The position numbers and the translations under genes were made by a program. DNA of 64,000 nucleotides. Source: Candidatus Accumulibacter conexus. GTDB lineage: Bacteria; Pseudomonadota; Gammaproteobacteria; Burkholderiales; Rhodocyclaceae. Location of the stretch: positions 1-64,000 of the forward strand of contig JAGFNJ010000017.1 in the NCBI GenBank assembly GCA_017592775.1, written 5' to 3'. Within the stretch, counting starts at the first letter, position 1; every line of letters starts with the position of its first letter. Shown one piece after another: positions 17,883-27,415 of the stretch. Under the pieces are notes generated by a model. It was not told where the DNA came from. It searched no databases and saw only the letters and a program-made list of their open reading frames with translations.

Positions 17883-18752
17883 ATGGAACTCAGCGTCGCC
17901 GGCTACCGCTGCCGTGTGGCCACCGGTGGCCGGCCCTGGCGGCCCGCCGAGTCGCCTTCGCCGCCGCTGCTCCTGATCCATGGCGCCGCCAACGACGGCG
18001 ACGCCTGGCTGCAGGTGGCCGCCGGCCTGGCAGCCGCCGGCTGCTGCGTGCTGGCCCCCGATCTGCCGGGTCACGGCCTCTCGGGCGGCCCGCCGCTGGC
18101 GAGCATCGAGGCGCTCGCCGACTGGCTGCCGGCACTGCTCGATGCGGCCGGCATCGACCGCGCGCTGCTGGTGGGGCACTCGATGGGCTCACTCGTCGCC
18201 CTCGAGGGCGCCGCCCGCCATCCGCAACGTTGCAGCGGGCTGGCGCTGCTCGGCACGTCGGTGCCGATGCCGGTCGCCGACACGCTGCTCGGCCGCGCGG
18301 CGAGCGCCCCCGACAGCGTCTACCGGATGATGACCGAGTATTCGCTGACGCCGCGCTTCCAGCTATATGGCGGCGGCGGCCACGGCATCTGGGGGCCGGG
18401 GGTGAACCTGGCGATCATGCGCCGCAGCCCGCGCGGCGTCCTCGCCATCGACCTCGCCAACTGCAACGACCATCTGCACGGGCTGGCCGCGGCAGCGCGG
18501 GTGAGCTGCCCGACGCTGCTGCTGGCTGCCCGCCGCGACCGCATGACGCCGCGGCGCAACCTGCCGCCGCTGCAGGCCGCCCTGCCCCAGGCGCGGTACG
18601 TCGAGATCGCCGATTGCGGGCATGCGATGATGACCGAACAGCCACAGGCGGTCATCGACGCGCTGCTGCGCTTCCTGCCGCTGGTTGCCGACGCCGCGAC
18701 TACTGCGTCGCCGGCTGCGAGCGCGCCAGGACGATCACCGCCGCGAGGATGA
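17883..18752 (+). CDS. Alpha/beta-fold hydrolase
   Basis: A 289-residue alpha/beta hydrolase. It has the oxyanion segment LLIHGAANDG, the nucleophile elbow GHSMGS (Ser near 100) and a C-terminal catalytic His in IADCGHAMM (near 247). The acidic member is probably in the AARRDRM segment. The substrate is unknown. The 3' end overlaps the convergent DMT-transporter gene by 53 bases, and the final ~17 residues are low-complexity (PAASAPGRSPPRG). Confidence 0.88.
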   Translation: MELSVAGYRCRVATGGRPWRPAESPSPPLLLIHGAANDGDAWLQVAAGLAAAGCCVLAPDLPGHGLSGGPPLASIEALADWLPALLDAAGIDRALLVGHSMGSLVALEGAARHPQRCSGLALLGTSVPMPVADTLLGRAASAPDSVYRMMTEYSLTPRFQLYGGGGHGIWGPGVNLAIMRRSPRGVLAIDLANCNDHLHGLAAAARVSCPTLLLAARRDRMTPRRNLPPLQAALPQARYVEIADCGHAMMTEQPQAVIDALLRFLPLVADAATTASPAASAPGRSPPRG

Positions 18753-19686
18753 TCGCACCGCCGGCGAGTTGCCAGCCGCCGACCTGCTCGCCGAGGAAGA
18801 CCGCCGCCAGAATGACGGTGACCAGCGGTTCGAGGGTTGACAGCGTCGCCGCATCGGCGGCGCCGAGACGCGCCATGCCGGCGAAGAAGGTGATCATCGC
18901 GACCACCGTCGACAACAGGGCGATGCCGCCAATCGCCGCCCAGGCAACCGGTGAAGCCGGCAGGGCAGCACCCTGCGAAAAGGCCATCAGGCCGAAGACG
19001 GCTGCCGCGGCAAGCATGATCACCGTCGACGAAGGCATCGCTCCGGCCAGCGGCGTGACCCGTTCGCCAACCAGGATGTAGATCGAGTAGATCATCGCCG
19101 CGGCGACGCCGAGCAGGATGCCGAGCGGGCTACCGGCGAGGCTGCCGCCGATCGCCAGCCCGCTGCCGAGCAGCGCCGCCGCCACGGCGAGCAGGCGCAG
19201 CAGCGACAGCCGGCGGCGGGTGAGGATGGCGGCGAGGACGGTGACGATCGCCGGATAGAGGTAGAGCAGAAGCGCCGTCAGCCCCGCCGTTGCGTGCTGC
19301 AGGGCGGCAAAATAGCAGAACGACTGCCCGACGTAACCGAGGCTGCCCATCGCCACCAGCAGCAGCAGGGTGCGGCCGTGCGGCCAGCGCATGCCACGCA
19401 GGCGCATCAGCACGGCCATCAGGACGCCGGCGAGGGCAAAGCGCAGGAACAGCATGCTCGGCAGGTCGACGCCCTCGGCGTACGCCAGCTTGGCGAGAAT
19501 CGGCATGGCACCGAAGCCGGCCGCCGAGGCGACGATGCAGGCACAGCCGACGAGGCGCGTGTGCGCCGCAGCAGCCGCAGGCGCGAGCGGCACGGCGGCT
19601 GCCGCAGCCGCCGCCGGGGCAGCGTCTGCCCGGCCGCTGCCGGCACCTGCCGGCGACGCCAAGCCCGGGTCAGCCACGGCTGCCAT
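18700..19686 (-). CDS. EamA/DMT-family transporter
   Basis: A 328-residue inner-membrane protein with ten predicted helices arranged as two EamA repeats (ASAAGFGAMPILAKLAY near 52; STVVAMITFFAGMARLGAA in the second). A long Ala/Pro-rich N-terminal tail (about residues 1-42) precedes the first helix and is probably unstructured. It belongs to the drug/metabolite transporter superfamily, substrate unknown. Its start overlaps the end of the upstream potassium-channel gene by 17 bases. Confidence 0.9.
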   Translation of the reverse strand: MAAVADPGLASPAGAGSGRADAAPAAAAAAAVPLAPAAAAAHTRLVGCACIVASAAGFGAMPILAKLAYAEGVDLPSMLFLRFALAGVLMAVLMRLRGMRWPHGRTLLLLVAMGSLGYVGQSFCYFAALQHATAGLTALLLYLYPAIVTVLAAILTRRRLSLLRLLAVAAALLGSGLAIGGSLAGSPLGILLGVAAAMIYSIYILVGERVTPLAGAMPSSTVIMLAAAAVFGLMAFSQGAALPASPVAWAAIGGIALLSTVVAMITFFAGMARLGAADAATLSTLEPLVTVILAAVFLGEQVGGWQLAGGAIILAAVIVLARSQPATQ

Positions 19687-21391
19687 CCTGCTGCGATTGG
19701 CGCGCCAGCCCCAGCGCCTGCCACAACCAGCCCGGAGCGTCGTGACCGGTCAGCACGTAGTCGAGCACGTTGCGGTTGTCGAGGGCGAGGTTCTGGGCCA
19801 CCTTGGCGGCCCGCGTGCCGGCAAAGAGGAGATCGTCGCCCGGCTGCAGCAGCAGGTCGTCGGCCGGCAGCTCGTGGTCACGTCCGTCGCGAACGAGCAG
19901 CAGCGGCAGCAGTGGCAGCGCTTCCTGATGGGCCGCCGGATCGCGACGCAGGATGCCGAGCGCGATCGCTCCCTGCTCGATCATCAGCAGGCGGTGCGCC
20001 GCCGGTGCCTCGGCGGCGTTCAGGCGAACGCCCCAGACCAGCGGCACGCGTCCGCCGCAGAGGCTTTCGAGCTGTCCGCTGACAACCGCCGCGCGCTCCT
20101 CCGGCCAGGCGCGAACGAGGCGCAGAAAGCGGCTCAGCAGTGGCGAAGTGATCAGCGCGAGACACTCGCGGGCGACGATGCGCGAAGGGACCATCGTGAA
20201 ATCGGCGTCGTAGGCGTCGAACAGCACCTGATTCGCAACCCGGTTCTGGCGCACGACGACGAACAGATCCGGGTTGAGCTCCTTCGCCGTGATGGCGATC
20301 GACAGGTTGTTGGTGTCGTTGTCGCCGGCGGCGACGATGCCCACCGCGCTCTCGATTCCCGCCACGCGCAGTGGCTCGGCTTCGGTACCCAGTCCGACGA
20401 CGTGCCTGACGGCAATCGGCAGTTCGGCGTCGGGCGAGATGACCGTCAGGCTGACTCCCTGGCGCTCCAGGTTGCGCACCACCGCCTGCCCGAAACGGCC
20501 ATAGCCGCAGACCACCCAGTCACCGGCCGGCGGATCGTGCCGCACCGGCAGTTCCTGCCCTGCCAGACCGGTCAGGATGTCGACCAGGCGGTACCAGTTC
20601 GGCGAGTGGATCGCTTCGGCCAGATGGTCGGCGAATTTCTCGAAATGATTGACCACGTAGTGCGTGCCGAAGGACATCATGTTGCGCTCGACCGACGGAC
20701 TGGCGACGCGGGCAACGACCATCAAAAGCGGGTTGATGAGCCGGCTGGCGATCGCCACCGCCAGGTTGACGGCGTCGTCGTCGGTCATCGCCAGCACGCC
20801 GCGGCAACTGCGGTGCTGCAGGCCGGCGAGCAGCAGGTTCTGCGGCTGCGCCGCGTCGGCGCCGAGGACGAGAATGTCGGCGGCGAAGTCCTCGAGTTCG
20901 AGTTCCTGGATGCGCGCCTCGCTGCGCTCGATGGCGACGACGCGAACATTGTCGCGGTCGAGCGCGCGCGCGATCAGCAGACCGGTCTCGCCACAGCCGC
21001 AGAGAATGTAGAACGGCTCGCCGAGATGCCGCACGCGGCGCACGAAACGACCGCTCAGCAGGACCTGCTGGAATCCCCGGTCCTGCACCAGAGTCAGCAG
21101 GCTGATGATCGAGTACGACCAGCCGATCACCGAGAGGAAGATGACCACCGTCACCCACATCCGCTGCGCCTCGGAAAAGGCTCCCGGCAGTTCGCCGAAA
21201 CCGATCGTGCTCGCCGTGTAGCTGACGAAGTAGAAGGCGTGGAAGAAGCTCATCGGCGGTGCCGGCCGGCCCTCGGCGTCGACCCCGGGAATCAGCGTCA
21301 GACCGAGTGTTGATACGGCATAGATGACGATCAGCACGATCAGCGGCGCGCGCATCCGCCGCAGGGCGAGGAAGAAGACGCTGGCGTTCAT
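19670..21391 (-). CDS. Potassium channel with two RCK (TrkA-N) domains
   Basis: A 573-residue channel protein. Two membrane helices (about 14-35 and 76-100) flank a pore loop with the selectivity-filter-like TIGFG at 62-66. Two Rossmann RCK domains follow (CGCGETG at 131-137, CGYGRFG near 290), the second with a TrkA-C-like tail (LLLQPGDDLLFAG). The filter is TIGFG rather than the classical TVGYG, as in several bacterial channels. Nucleotide gating by NAD(H) or other ligands is inferred from the family. Confidence 0.9.
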   Translation of the reverse strand: MNASVFFLALRRMRAPLIVLIVIYAVSTLGLTLIPGVDAEGRPAPPMSFFHAFYFVSYTASTIGFGELPGAFSEAQRMWVTVVIFLSVIGWSYSIISLLTLVQDRGFQQVLLSGRFVRRVRHLGEPFYILCGCGETGLLIARALDRDNVRVVAIERSEARIQELELEDFAADILVLGADAAQPQNLLLAGLQHRSCRGVLAMTDDDAVNLAVAIASRLINPLLMVVARVASPSVERNMMSFGTHYVVNHFEKFADHLAEAIHSPNWYRLVDILTGLAGQELPVRHDPPAGDWVVCGYGRFGQAVVRNLERQGVSLTVISPDAELPIAVRHVVGLGTEAEPLRVAGIESAVGIVAAGDNDTNNLSIAITAKELNPDLFVVVRQNRVANQVLFDAYDADFTMVPSRIVARECLALITSPLLSRFLRLVRAWPEERAAVVSGQLESLCGGRVPLVWGVRLNAAEAPAAHRLLMIEQGAIALGILRRDPAAHQEALPLLPLLLVRDGRDHELPADDLLLQPGDDLLFAGTRAAKVAQNLALDNRNVLDYVLTGHDAPGWLWQALGLARQSQQDGSRG

Positions 21392-21412
21392 CTGGTCTGC
21401 GGCGCGCGCGCG

Positions 21413-21796
21413 TCAGCGCCGCAGCATCACCGTTTCGATGATCAGCAGGATGACCGAGACGACGTTGGCGAACAGCGCGCCGCCGCTCAGCGAGACGACG
21501 CTGGTGGTGACGTCGGCGGACATCCCCTCGCCGGTCACATGCACGGCGATCGCCCAGACGACGGCCGCTGCCACCAGTTGCAGGTCGGCCACCAGGCTGG
21601 TCGACAGGTGTACCGCGCCGATCTGCGTCCGGTCGCCGAACTTCAGCACCGTCGCGATCAGGTTGACGACGATCGCCGCGAACAGCTCGTAGATGTGGTG
21701 ATGCCGCGGCTCGTCGATGTCGCCGATGAAGAAGCCGAAGTTCAGTGTCGCCGCCAGCACGATGAAGAAACCGAAAACCACCTTCTCGAGGTTCAT
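21413..21796 (-). CDS. Small membrane protein, DUF6394-like
   Basis: A 127-residue protein with four hydrophobic helices (N-terminus MNLEKVVFGFFIVLAATLNF; later FGDRTQIGAVHLSTSLVADL). I recall near-identical proteins encoded beside potassium-channel genes in other Proteobacteria and believe the family is DUF6394, but the number is from memory. It lies 21 bases upstream of the RCK channel gene and is likely cotranscribed, which suggests a role with the channel. Confidence 0.7.
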   Translation of the reverse strand: MNLEKVVFGFFIVLAATLNFGFFIGDIDEPRHHHIYELFAAIVVNLIATVLKFGDRTQIGAVHLSTSLVADLQLVAAAVVWAIAVHVTGEGMSADVTTSVVSLSGGALFANVVSVILLIIETVMLRR

Positions 21797-22035
21797 GGAC
21801 CGCCTTTCGCTGTCGCAACACGCCGCCGCGCCAACCGCAGCCGCATGAGGGCGAAGGATACTCGCCCACAGGGGTCATGAAAACACTCACTCAGGCGCGC
21901 GGGCCTCGGCGAGCGGCAAGGCCGCGTCGCGCCCGGCGCTGCGACGGTGCAGCGCGACTCGCGCGGCGGCCGGCGCCGCAACCGTGCGGCGCGCCCCGGA
22001 GGACAAGGACGACCGCTGCGGGGGCAGTGGGCGGC

Positions 22036-22479
22036 CTAATCCGCTCGCGGGCGCTGTTCGTTCAGCTTTTTGATCAACTGCTGCAGCACCGCCACCAGCG
22101 CGGCGCCGCTCATGCCCACCATCAGGACGCCATTGACCGCTTCCAGCGGCCCGAGAAGTTTCCAGGCCTTGCTCATGACGATGTCGCCATAGCCCAGCGA
22201 GGCGAAGTTCACCCCCGAGTGGTAGACCGCCTCGTAGAACTCGGAGAACTCGCCCAGCGCCAGGAACAGGCAGCCCCACAGAGTGATCTGGAGGAGGTTG
22301 CCGGCGGTCAGGATCAGCATCACGAGAAGAAGTGGACCGATCTGGACGCGCGTCCCGCTGGCGGCGATCCGGTCCGAGGCACGCAGGTAGTAGCGAATGC
22401 TCCAGAAAGTGAACATCACCTGCAGGATCAGGCAGAGCAGCATGGCCGGCAGGCCAACGATCAGGTTCGGCAGCATCAT
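22036..22479 (-). CDS. Two-helix potassium channel-like protein
   Basis: A 147-residue protein with an N-terminal membrane segment, a second hydrophobic pair and a pore loop containing GYGD at 96-99 (NFASLGYGDIVM), followed by a last helix and a short basic tail. This is the Ion_trans_2 type of channel with no ligand-binding domain. The selectivity filter is LGYGD. A gap of 239 bases separates it from the DUF6394-like gene, and it lies 14 bases downstream of the DUF2955 gene. Confidence 0.85.
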   Translation of the reverse strand: MMLPNLIVGLPAMLLCLILQVMFTFWSIRYYLRASDRIAASGTRVQIGPLLLVMLILTAGNLLQITLWGCLFLALGEFSEFYEAVYHSGVNFASLGYGDIVMSKAWKLLGPLEAVNGVLMVGMSGAALVAVLQQLIKKLNEQRPRAD

Positions 22480-22493
22480 TCATTCCTCCTTGG

Positions 22494-23522
22494 TCAGCCG
22501 TGGTCGAAGAACAGCGACTGACGGCGCGCGGCGCGCCAGCGTTCGAGCGCCCAGACCATCGCCCAGGCGTACAGCGAAACCCCGACGAAAAGCCCGACGC
22601 GCACCGCCGACGCCTGCAGGACGGCGGTGCCATTGGCGCTGTCCTCGATCGCCGGCCCGACCAGGATGATCGTCGTGACGAGCGCGTTGTTCCAGAAAGC
22701 CGGCGGGAACGCGGTCGGCACGACGCGATAGAGGCGCGCGCCGATCCACAGCGCGGCGCCCGTCATCCACAGCACCAGCATCCACAGGTTGGCCCACAGC
22801 GACAGGCCCACCCAGACGACCAGCGCGATGCCGGCCGCGGCCAGCGTCGACCCCACCAGTTCGACGCCGGCCTTGCGCGTGTCGGTCGAACCCGCCTGCT
22901 GACCGAGTTGGGCGCTCTTCATGATCGTCGCCAGGTAGGACGACGGATCGGTCAACGCCAGCACGAAGGCCGGCAGCACCACCAGCATGCCGCGCAGCGC
23001 GACCCAGCTCGCCGTCTCGCGGTCGACTGCGGGTGCCGCCTTGCTTGCGGCCGGGCGCGGCGGATCGGGGAAGAACGCGTGCGAGACACCGCCGACCAGG
23101 CTGCCGACGGCGACGCCGGCTCCCAGCGTCACGGCGATGGCGGTCACCAGGGCCTGCTCGGCGACGCCGGCGACCGGAATCATCGTGAAGGCGACCACGA
23201 GCACCATGGTCAGCGGATTGCCGGTGCGGATGCCGGCGAAGAACAGTACGTAGAGGATGACGCCGGTCAGCAGGACGCCGGCGAGCGCGTAGTTCTCGAG
23301 CAGCGGCACCATCAGCACGCCCACCGACACCAGCGCGGCGAGCACGGCGGCGATCGCCGCGCCTTTGGCCAGCGGCAGCGGCGGGCCCGGTTTGGCCAAC
23401 ACGAGGACCGCCATCAGGCAAACGACATAGGGCAACGGCAGCGCCGCACCGTAGGCAACCAGGACGGCGAGGCCGAGACCCACCGCCAGCCGCAGCACCG
23501 CCTTGTCTGCCGGGGCGATCAT
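22494..23522 (-). CDS. DUF2955 / FusC-like membrane protein of an efflux system
   Basis: A 342-residue membrane protein with about ten hydrophobic segments in two groups separated by a hydrophilic loop (about 165-185). It resembles the DUF2955 family, part of the aromatic-acid exporter/fusaric-acid resistance group, which works with a periplasmic HlyD-type adaptor and an outer-membrane factor. Both partners are encoded immediately upstream. The substrate is unknown. The adaptor gene is frameshifted, so the pump may not assemble. Confidence 0.82.
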   Translation of the reverse strand: MIAPADKAVLRLAVGLGLAVLVAYGAALPLPYVVCLMAVLVLAKPGPPLPLAKGAAIAAVLAALVSVGVLMVPLLENYALAGVLLTGVILYVLFFAGIRTGNPLTMVLVVAFTMIPVAGVAEQALVTAIAVTLGAGVAVGSLVGGVSHAFFPDPPRPAASKAAPAVDRETASWVALRGMLVVLPAFVLALTDPSSYLATIMKSAQLGQQAGSTDTRKAGVELVGSTLAAAGIALVVWVGLSLWANLWMLVLWMTGAALWIGARLYRVVPTAFPPAFWNNALVTTIILVGPAIEDSANGTAVLQASAVRVGLFVGVSLYAWAMVWALERWRAARRQSLFFDHG

Positions 23523-23529
23523 CGGCCGC

Positions 23530-24715
23530 TCAGTAGAGGTAGGAGAGCAGGGCCATCAGCCGGATGTAGGCCGCGCCGAGCAGGTTCATGACGAAATTCT
23601 CACCGGTGTAGACCATCACCTCGGCCTGGCCGCCGGGGCGGACCCGGCCCAGCCGCTCCGCTTCGGCGGCGTCGAACTCGATCGCCACCGGGAAGCGCTG
23701 CGCCTGGCGCAGCCAGTCACGGCTGTTCTGGATCGTCGGCAGCGTCCCCGGCGGTGCCTGCTGCTGGCCGGAACTGACGCCGCCGCCGAGACTGCGAACG
23801 CGGCCCTTGAGCACTTCGCCGGGGAGCACGTCGAGGACGATCGCCACCGCGTCGCCGGCATCGATGTTGCCGAGGTTGTTCTCGGTCATGTCGGCGCTGA
23901 TCCACAGGTCGTGGTTGGCGATCAGCGTCATCGCCGGCGCACCCGCCTGGGCGAAGTGGCCAACATCGGTGCGCAGGTCGGTGACCGTGCCACGGGCGGG
24001 CGCGACGACCTTCGTGCGCGCCAGGTCGAGTTCGGCCTTTTCGACCGCCGAGCGCGCGCTGCGCAACTGGGCGTTGGCGTCGCCGGCTTCGCCGGCCGCT
24101 TCCACGGCCTTTTGCAGGTCGGCTTCGGCGGCCTTCGCCCGGCTGCGCGCCTCGACCCCGGTCGCCTGTGCGACCTCGAGCCGGCGAACCGATATCGCGC
24201 CGGAATCCTCGGCGTAAAGCGCCTCGTGCCGTGCGGCATCCTTTTATCGCGCCGGAATCCTCGGCGTAAAGCGCCTCGTGCCGTGCGGCATCCTTTTCGG
24301 CCTTGATCTGGTTGGCCTGCGCCGCCTGCAGCGAGGCGCGCGCCGCTGCCACGGTCGCCACCGAGGCATTGACCGAACTGCGCACCGATTCGAAGTCGGA
24401 GCGGCTGCGCTGCAGCGCGATCCGGTATTGCTCCGCATCGATGTCGAACAGCGGCTGGCCGGGCTGCACCTCGTCGTTGTTGCGCACGTGCACCGCCAGC
24501 ACCTTGCCCGCCACCTCGGCGGCCACCGGCACGACGAAAGCCTGCACGCGTGCCTGCGTGGTATGCGGCGTCAGCCGGTCGGCGACGAAGTACCACAGCA
24601 GGCTGCCGGCGATCAGCGCCAGCACGACGCGCGCGCCGACCCGCGTCGCCTTCCCCGGCTGCGCTGCGGCGCCGGTCACGGCCGACGGGTCCTGGCTGAG
24701 CGATTCCTGGGTCAT
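23530..24715 (-). pseudogene. HlyD-family periplasmic adaptor, frameshifted by a 52-bp duplication
   Basis: The adaptor of a tripartite efflux pump. The N-terminal part (membrane helix, QPGQPLFDIDAEQYRIALQ lipoyl-type segment, coiled coil to LYAEDSGAI) is in one frame from ATG 24715. The C-terminal part (TKVVAPARGTVTDLRTDVG, GGQAEVMVYTGENF) is in another frame ending at 23530. Between them lies a perfect 52-base tandem duplication. Removing one copy (52 = 3x17+1) restores a single 377-residue frame. As it stands, translation would leave the correct frame after about 158 residues. This is either a real inactivating event or an assembly artefact. Confidence 0.88.
24193..24296. repeat. Perfect 52-bp tandem duplication
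   Basis: Bases 24193-24244 and 24245-24296 are identical over 52 bases (each copy starts TATCGCGCCGG and ends GGCATCCTTT). It breaks the HlyD-type gene. Confidence 0.97.
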
Positions 24716-26277
24716 CGTTTTTCCCTCTCCGGTGTCATCGGTGGCGGGGCGGCGTCGGGCGGCGGCAGCGGCACCGCCAGCAGGTCGCGCCAGTCGCTGC
24801 GCTCGGCCATCGTCTCGCGCGTCGCATCGTCGACCAGCGGCCGCCGGCGCGCCTGTTGCCAGCCACCGCCCATCGCCTTGTACAGCGTGACCAGGCTCTG
24901 CGCGACGTTGCCGAGGTTGTTCACCAGCCGTTCCTGCTGGTTGAAGAGTGCCCGTTGCGAATCGAGCACGCGCTCGAAGCCGGCCATCCCTTCGCGGTAC
25001 TGGAGGGTGGCGATATCGAGCGAACGCCGCGCCGCCTTGACCGCCTCCTCGAGCAGCGGCACCTGTGCGCGGTTGGCGACGAAGCCGACGGCGGCGTCAT
25101 CGACTTCGCGCGCCGCCTGCAGCACCGTCCCCTGGTACTGTTCGTAAAGCTGCTGGAAGCGGGCATCCTGCACCAGCACCTCGTTGCTCAGGCGGCCGTG
25201 GTCGAAAACGTTCCACACCAGGCTGGGGCCGATCGCCCAGTCGAACTTGCGCGCCGCCCCGGGCAGCGAGGTCGACGAGACGCCGAGCGAGCCGAGCAGC
25301 GCGATCGACGGGTAGAGGTCGGCGACGCTGACGCCGATCACCGCCGACTGCGCCGCCAATTGCATCTCGGCCGCGCGCACGTCGGGGCGACGACGCAGCA
25401 TGTCGGCGGGCATGTCGGCGACGATGCCGAGCCCGGTCTGCGGGATGCGTTGCCGGCCCGGTACCATTTCGGGCAGCGGCCCGGGCGGGCGGGCGAGCAG
25501 CACGGCGAGTGCGTTCTGCGTCTGGCGCAGGCTGCCCTCCAGTTGCGGGATCGAGGCCAGCGTGCTCAGGTACTGCGACTTCGCCTGCTGCACGTCGAGT
25601 TCGGAATCGTTGCCGTGCTTGAACAGCCGTTCGGTGATCTCCAGGCTGCGCTTCTGCAGCGCGGCGTTCTCGTGCGCGATCGTCAGGCGCAGTTCGAGGG
25701 TGCGGATGGCGCAATAGAAAGAGGCCGTCTGCGCCGCCACCAACACCTGCACGTCGTCGTACTGGGCGATGCTGGCGAAGTAGGCGGCGTCCGCGGCTTC
25801 GATGCCGCGCCGGAACTTGCCCCAGAAATCGATTTCCCAGCCGACACCCAAACCGATGCTGTACGCCGTCAGCGCGCTGTCCGGCCCGCTGCTCGCCTCG
25901 GTTCCCGCGCGCAACACCTGGCCGGTGACCTGCTGCTGTTGCGGATAGAGCAGGCTGCCGGCGATCGCCAGTTGCGCGCGCGCTTCCAGGATGCGCATGC
26001 CGGCCGTGCGCGCGTTCGGGTTGGCCCGCTGCGCCTCGGCGACCAGCGCGTCGAGCACCGGGTCGTCGAAGTTGCGCCACCACTCGTCAGCCGCCGCGCG
26101 TGGCCGTTCGCGCCTTTCCGCCGCCAGCGTCGCCAGCGAGCCGCCCGACCAGTCGGCCAGCGCCGCCACCTCGGGCCGCACGAAGTCCGGCCCGACCGCG
26201 GCGCAGCCGCCGAGCAACAGTGCCGCCGCGAGGGCAGGCAGGCACGCGCCGGCTGCGCCGCCGATGCATCGCCGCAT
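24712..26277 (-). CDS. Outer-membrane efflux lipoprotein (OprM/NodT family)
   Basis: A 521-residue outer-membrane channel subunit of a tripartite pump. It starts with a lipoprotein signal peptide (lipobox LLGGC near 21-25) and contains two outer-membrane-efflux repeats typical of NodT/OprM proteins (GVGWEIDFWGKFRRGIEAAD in the first; GPSLVWNVFDHGRLSNEV in the second). The stop overlaps the adaptor start by 4 bases. Together with the adaptor and DUF2955 protein it forms one efflux operon. Confidence 0.92.
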   Translation of the reverse strand: MRRCIGGAAGACLPALAAALLLGGCAAVGPDFVRPEVAALADWSGGSLATLAAERRERPRAAADEWWRNFDDPVLDALVAEAQRANPNARTAGMRILEARAQLAIAGSLLYPQQQQVTGQVLRAGTEASSGPDSALTAYSIGLGVGWEIDFWGKFRRGIEAADAAYFASIAQYDDVQVLVAAQTASFYCAIRTLELRLTIAHENAALQKRSLEITERLFKHGNDSELDVQQAKSQYLSTLASIPQLEGSLRQTQNALAVLLARPPGPLPEMVPGRQRIPQTGLGIVADMPADMLRRRPDVRAAEMQLAAQSAVIGVSVADLYPSIALLGSLGVSSTSLPGAARKFDWAIGPSLVWNVFDHGRLSNEVLVQDARFQQLYEQYQGTVLQAAREVDDAAVGFVANRAQVPLLEEAVKAARRSLDIATLQYREGMAGFERVLDSQRALFNQQERLVNNLGNVAQSLVTLYKAMGGGWQQARRRPLVDDATRETMAERSDWRDLLAVPLPPPDAAPPPMTPEREKR

Positions 26278-26281
26278 CGGC

Positions 26282-27415
26282 TCAGGCGGCGGTGGAGGAT
26301 GAATCGCCGCTGGCCTGTGGTCGTGTCCGTTCCGGGTTGTCGGCCACCCAGCGCATGAAGATCTGGTAGCCCACCGCCAGTGCCGTCGCGCCGATGAACA
26401 TGCCGAGGATGCCGGTCGTCGCCATGCCGCCGAGGGCGCCGATCAGGATCACCGGCATCGGCGCATCGACGCCGCGGCCGAGCATGATCGGCTTCAGCAC
26501 GTTGTCGGCCATGCCGCCGACGAAGAGCAGCACGCTGAAGGCGGCAGCCGAAACGGTGGTGTAATCGCCGCCTGTCCACATCCAGCCGATCACCGGCAGC
26601 GTGATCAGCAGCGCCGGCAACTGCGCGACGCCGAGAACGAGGACGATCGCCGCCAGCACGCCGGCGAACGGGACACCAGCGATCATCAGCACGACGCCGA
26701 TGATCAGCGCCTGGATGCAGGCGATGCCGATGACACCGGAGGCGACGGCGCGCACCGTCGCCGTCGACAGTTCGGTGAACTCCTTGCCGCGGGCGAGCCC
26801 GGCGATGCGTTCGAATATCTCCAGCATCGCCCGTGCTCCCGACTCGCCCCAGGCCATCATGATGCCGGCAACGATGAACGAGAAGATGAACATCAACAGG
26901 CTGCCACCCAGCCCGGCGACCATGCCCAGCGCCTTTGACGCCAGTTCGCCGAGCTTGGGCTGCATGCTCTTGACGACCGCCGGCAGGTCTTCGTGCGCCT
27001 GCGACCAGAGCGCATGCACCTTCTTCCCGACGACCGGTACCGAGGCCACCCTGTCAGACGGCGCCGGCACCTGCAGCGTGTTGTCGCGCACACCCTTGAC
27101 CACGTCGTGGACCGAGTCGGCGAACTGGCTGCCGAGCAGGACCGTCGGCGTAACGATGACGGCGACGGCAAGCAGCACGATCAGCGTCGACGCCAGCCCC
27201 TGCTTGCCGCCGATCCGGGCGGCGAGCATCTGGTGCAACGGGTAGATCGTGATCGCCAGGATCAGCGCCCACAACATCATTGTCAGGAACGGCGAGAAGA
27301 TCTGGTAGCACAGCAACACCAGCGCCAGCACCAGCCCGGCGCGGATGAAGACGTCGAGCAGGCGACGTGACAGACGGTCTTCCAGTTCGTGGTCAGGCTC
27401 GCGGGGTTCGGTCAT
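26282..27415 (-). CDS. AI-2E (PerM) family membrane protein
   Basis: A 377-residue inner-membrane protein of the AI-2E/PerM family, with N-terminal helix pair, a soluble middle segment (about 105-180) and a C-terminal helix bundle. The ATG at 27415 has an AAGGAG ribosome binding site, which decides the start over an upstream in-frame codon. The family includes exporters and antiporters of varied function, so autoinducer-2 transport should not be assumed. It ends 4 bases before the OprM-type gene and heads the efflux transcript. Confidence 0.88.
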   Translation of the reverse strand: MTEPREPDHELEDRLSRRLLDVFIRAGLVLALVLLCYQIFSPFLTMMLWALILAITIYPLHQMLAARIGGKQGLASTLIVLLAVAVIVTPTVLLGSQFADSVHDVVKGVRDNTLQVPAPSDRVASVPVVGKKVHALWSQAHEDLPAVVKSMQPKLGELASKALGMVAGLGGSLLMFIFSFIVAGIMMAWGESGARAMLEIFERIAGLARGKEFTELSTATVRAVASGVIGIACIQALIIGVVLMIAGVPFAGVLAAIVLVLGVAQLPALLITLPVIGWMWTGGDYTTVSAAAFSVLLFVGGMADNVLKPIMLGRGVDAPMPVILIGALGGMATTGILGMFIGATALAVGYQIFMRWVADNPERTRPQASGDSSSTAA

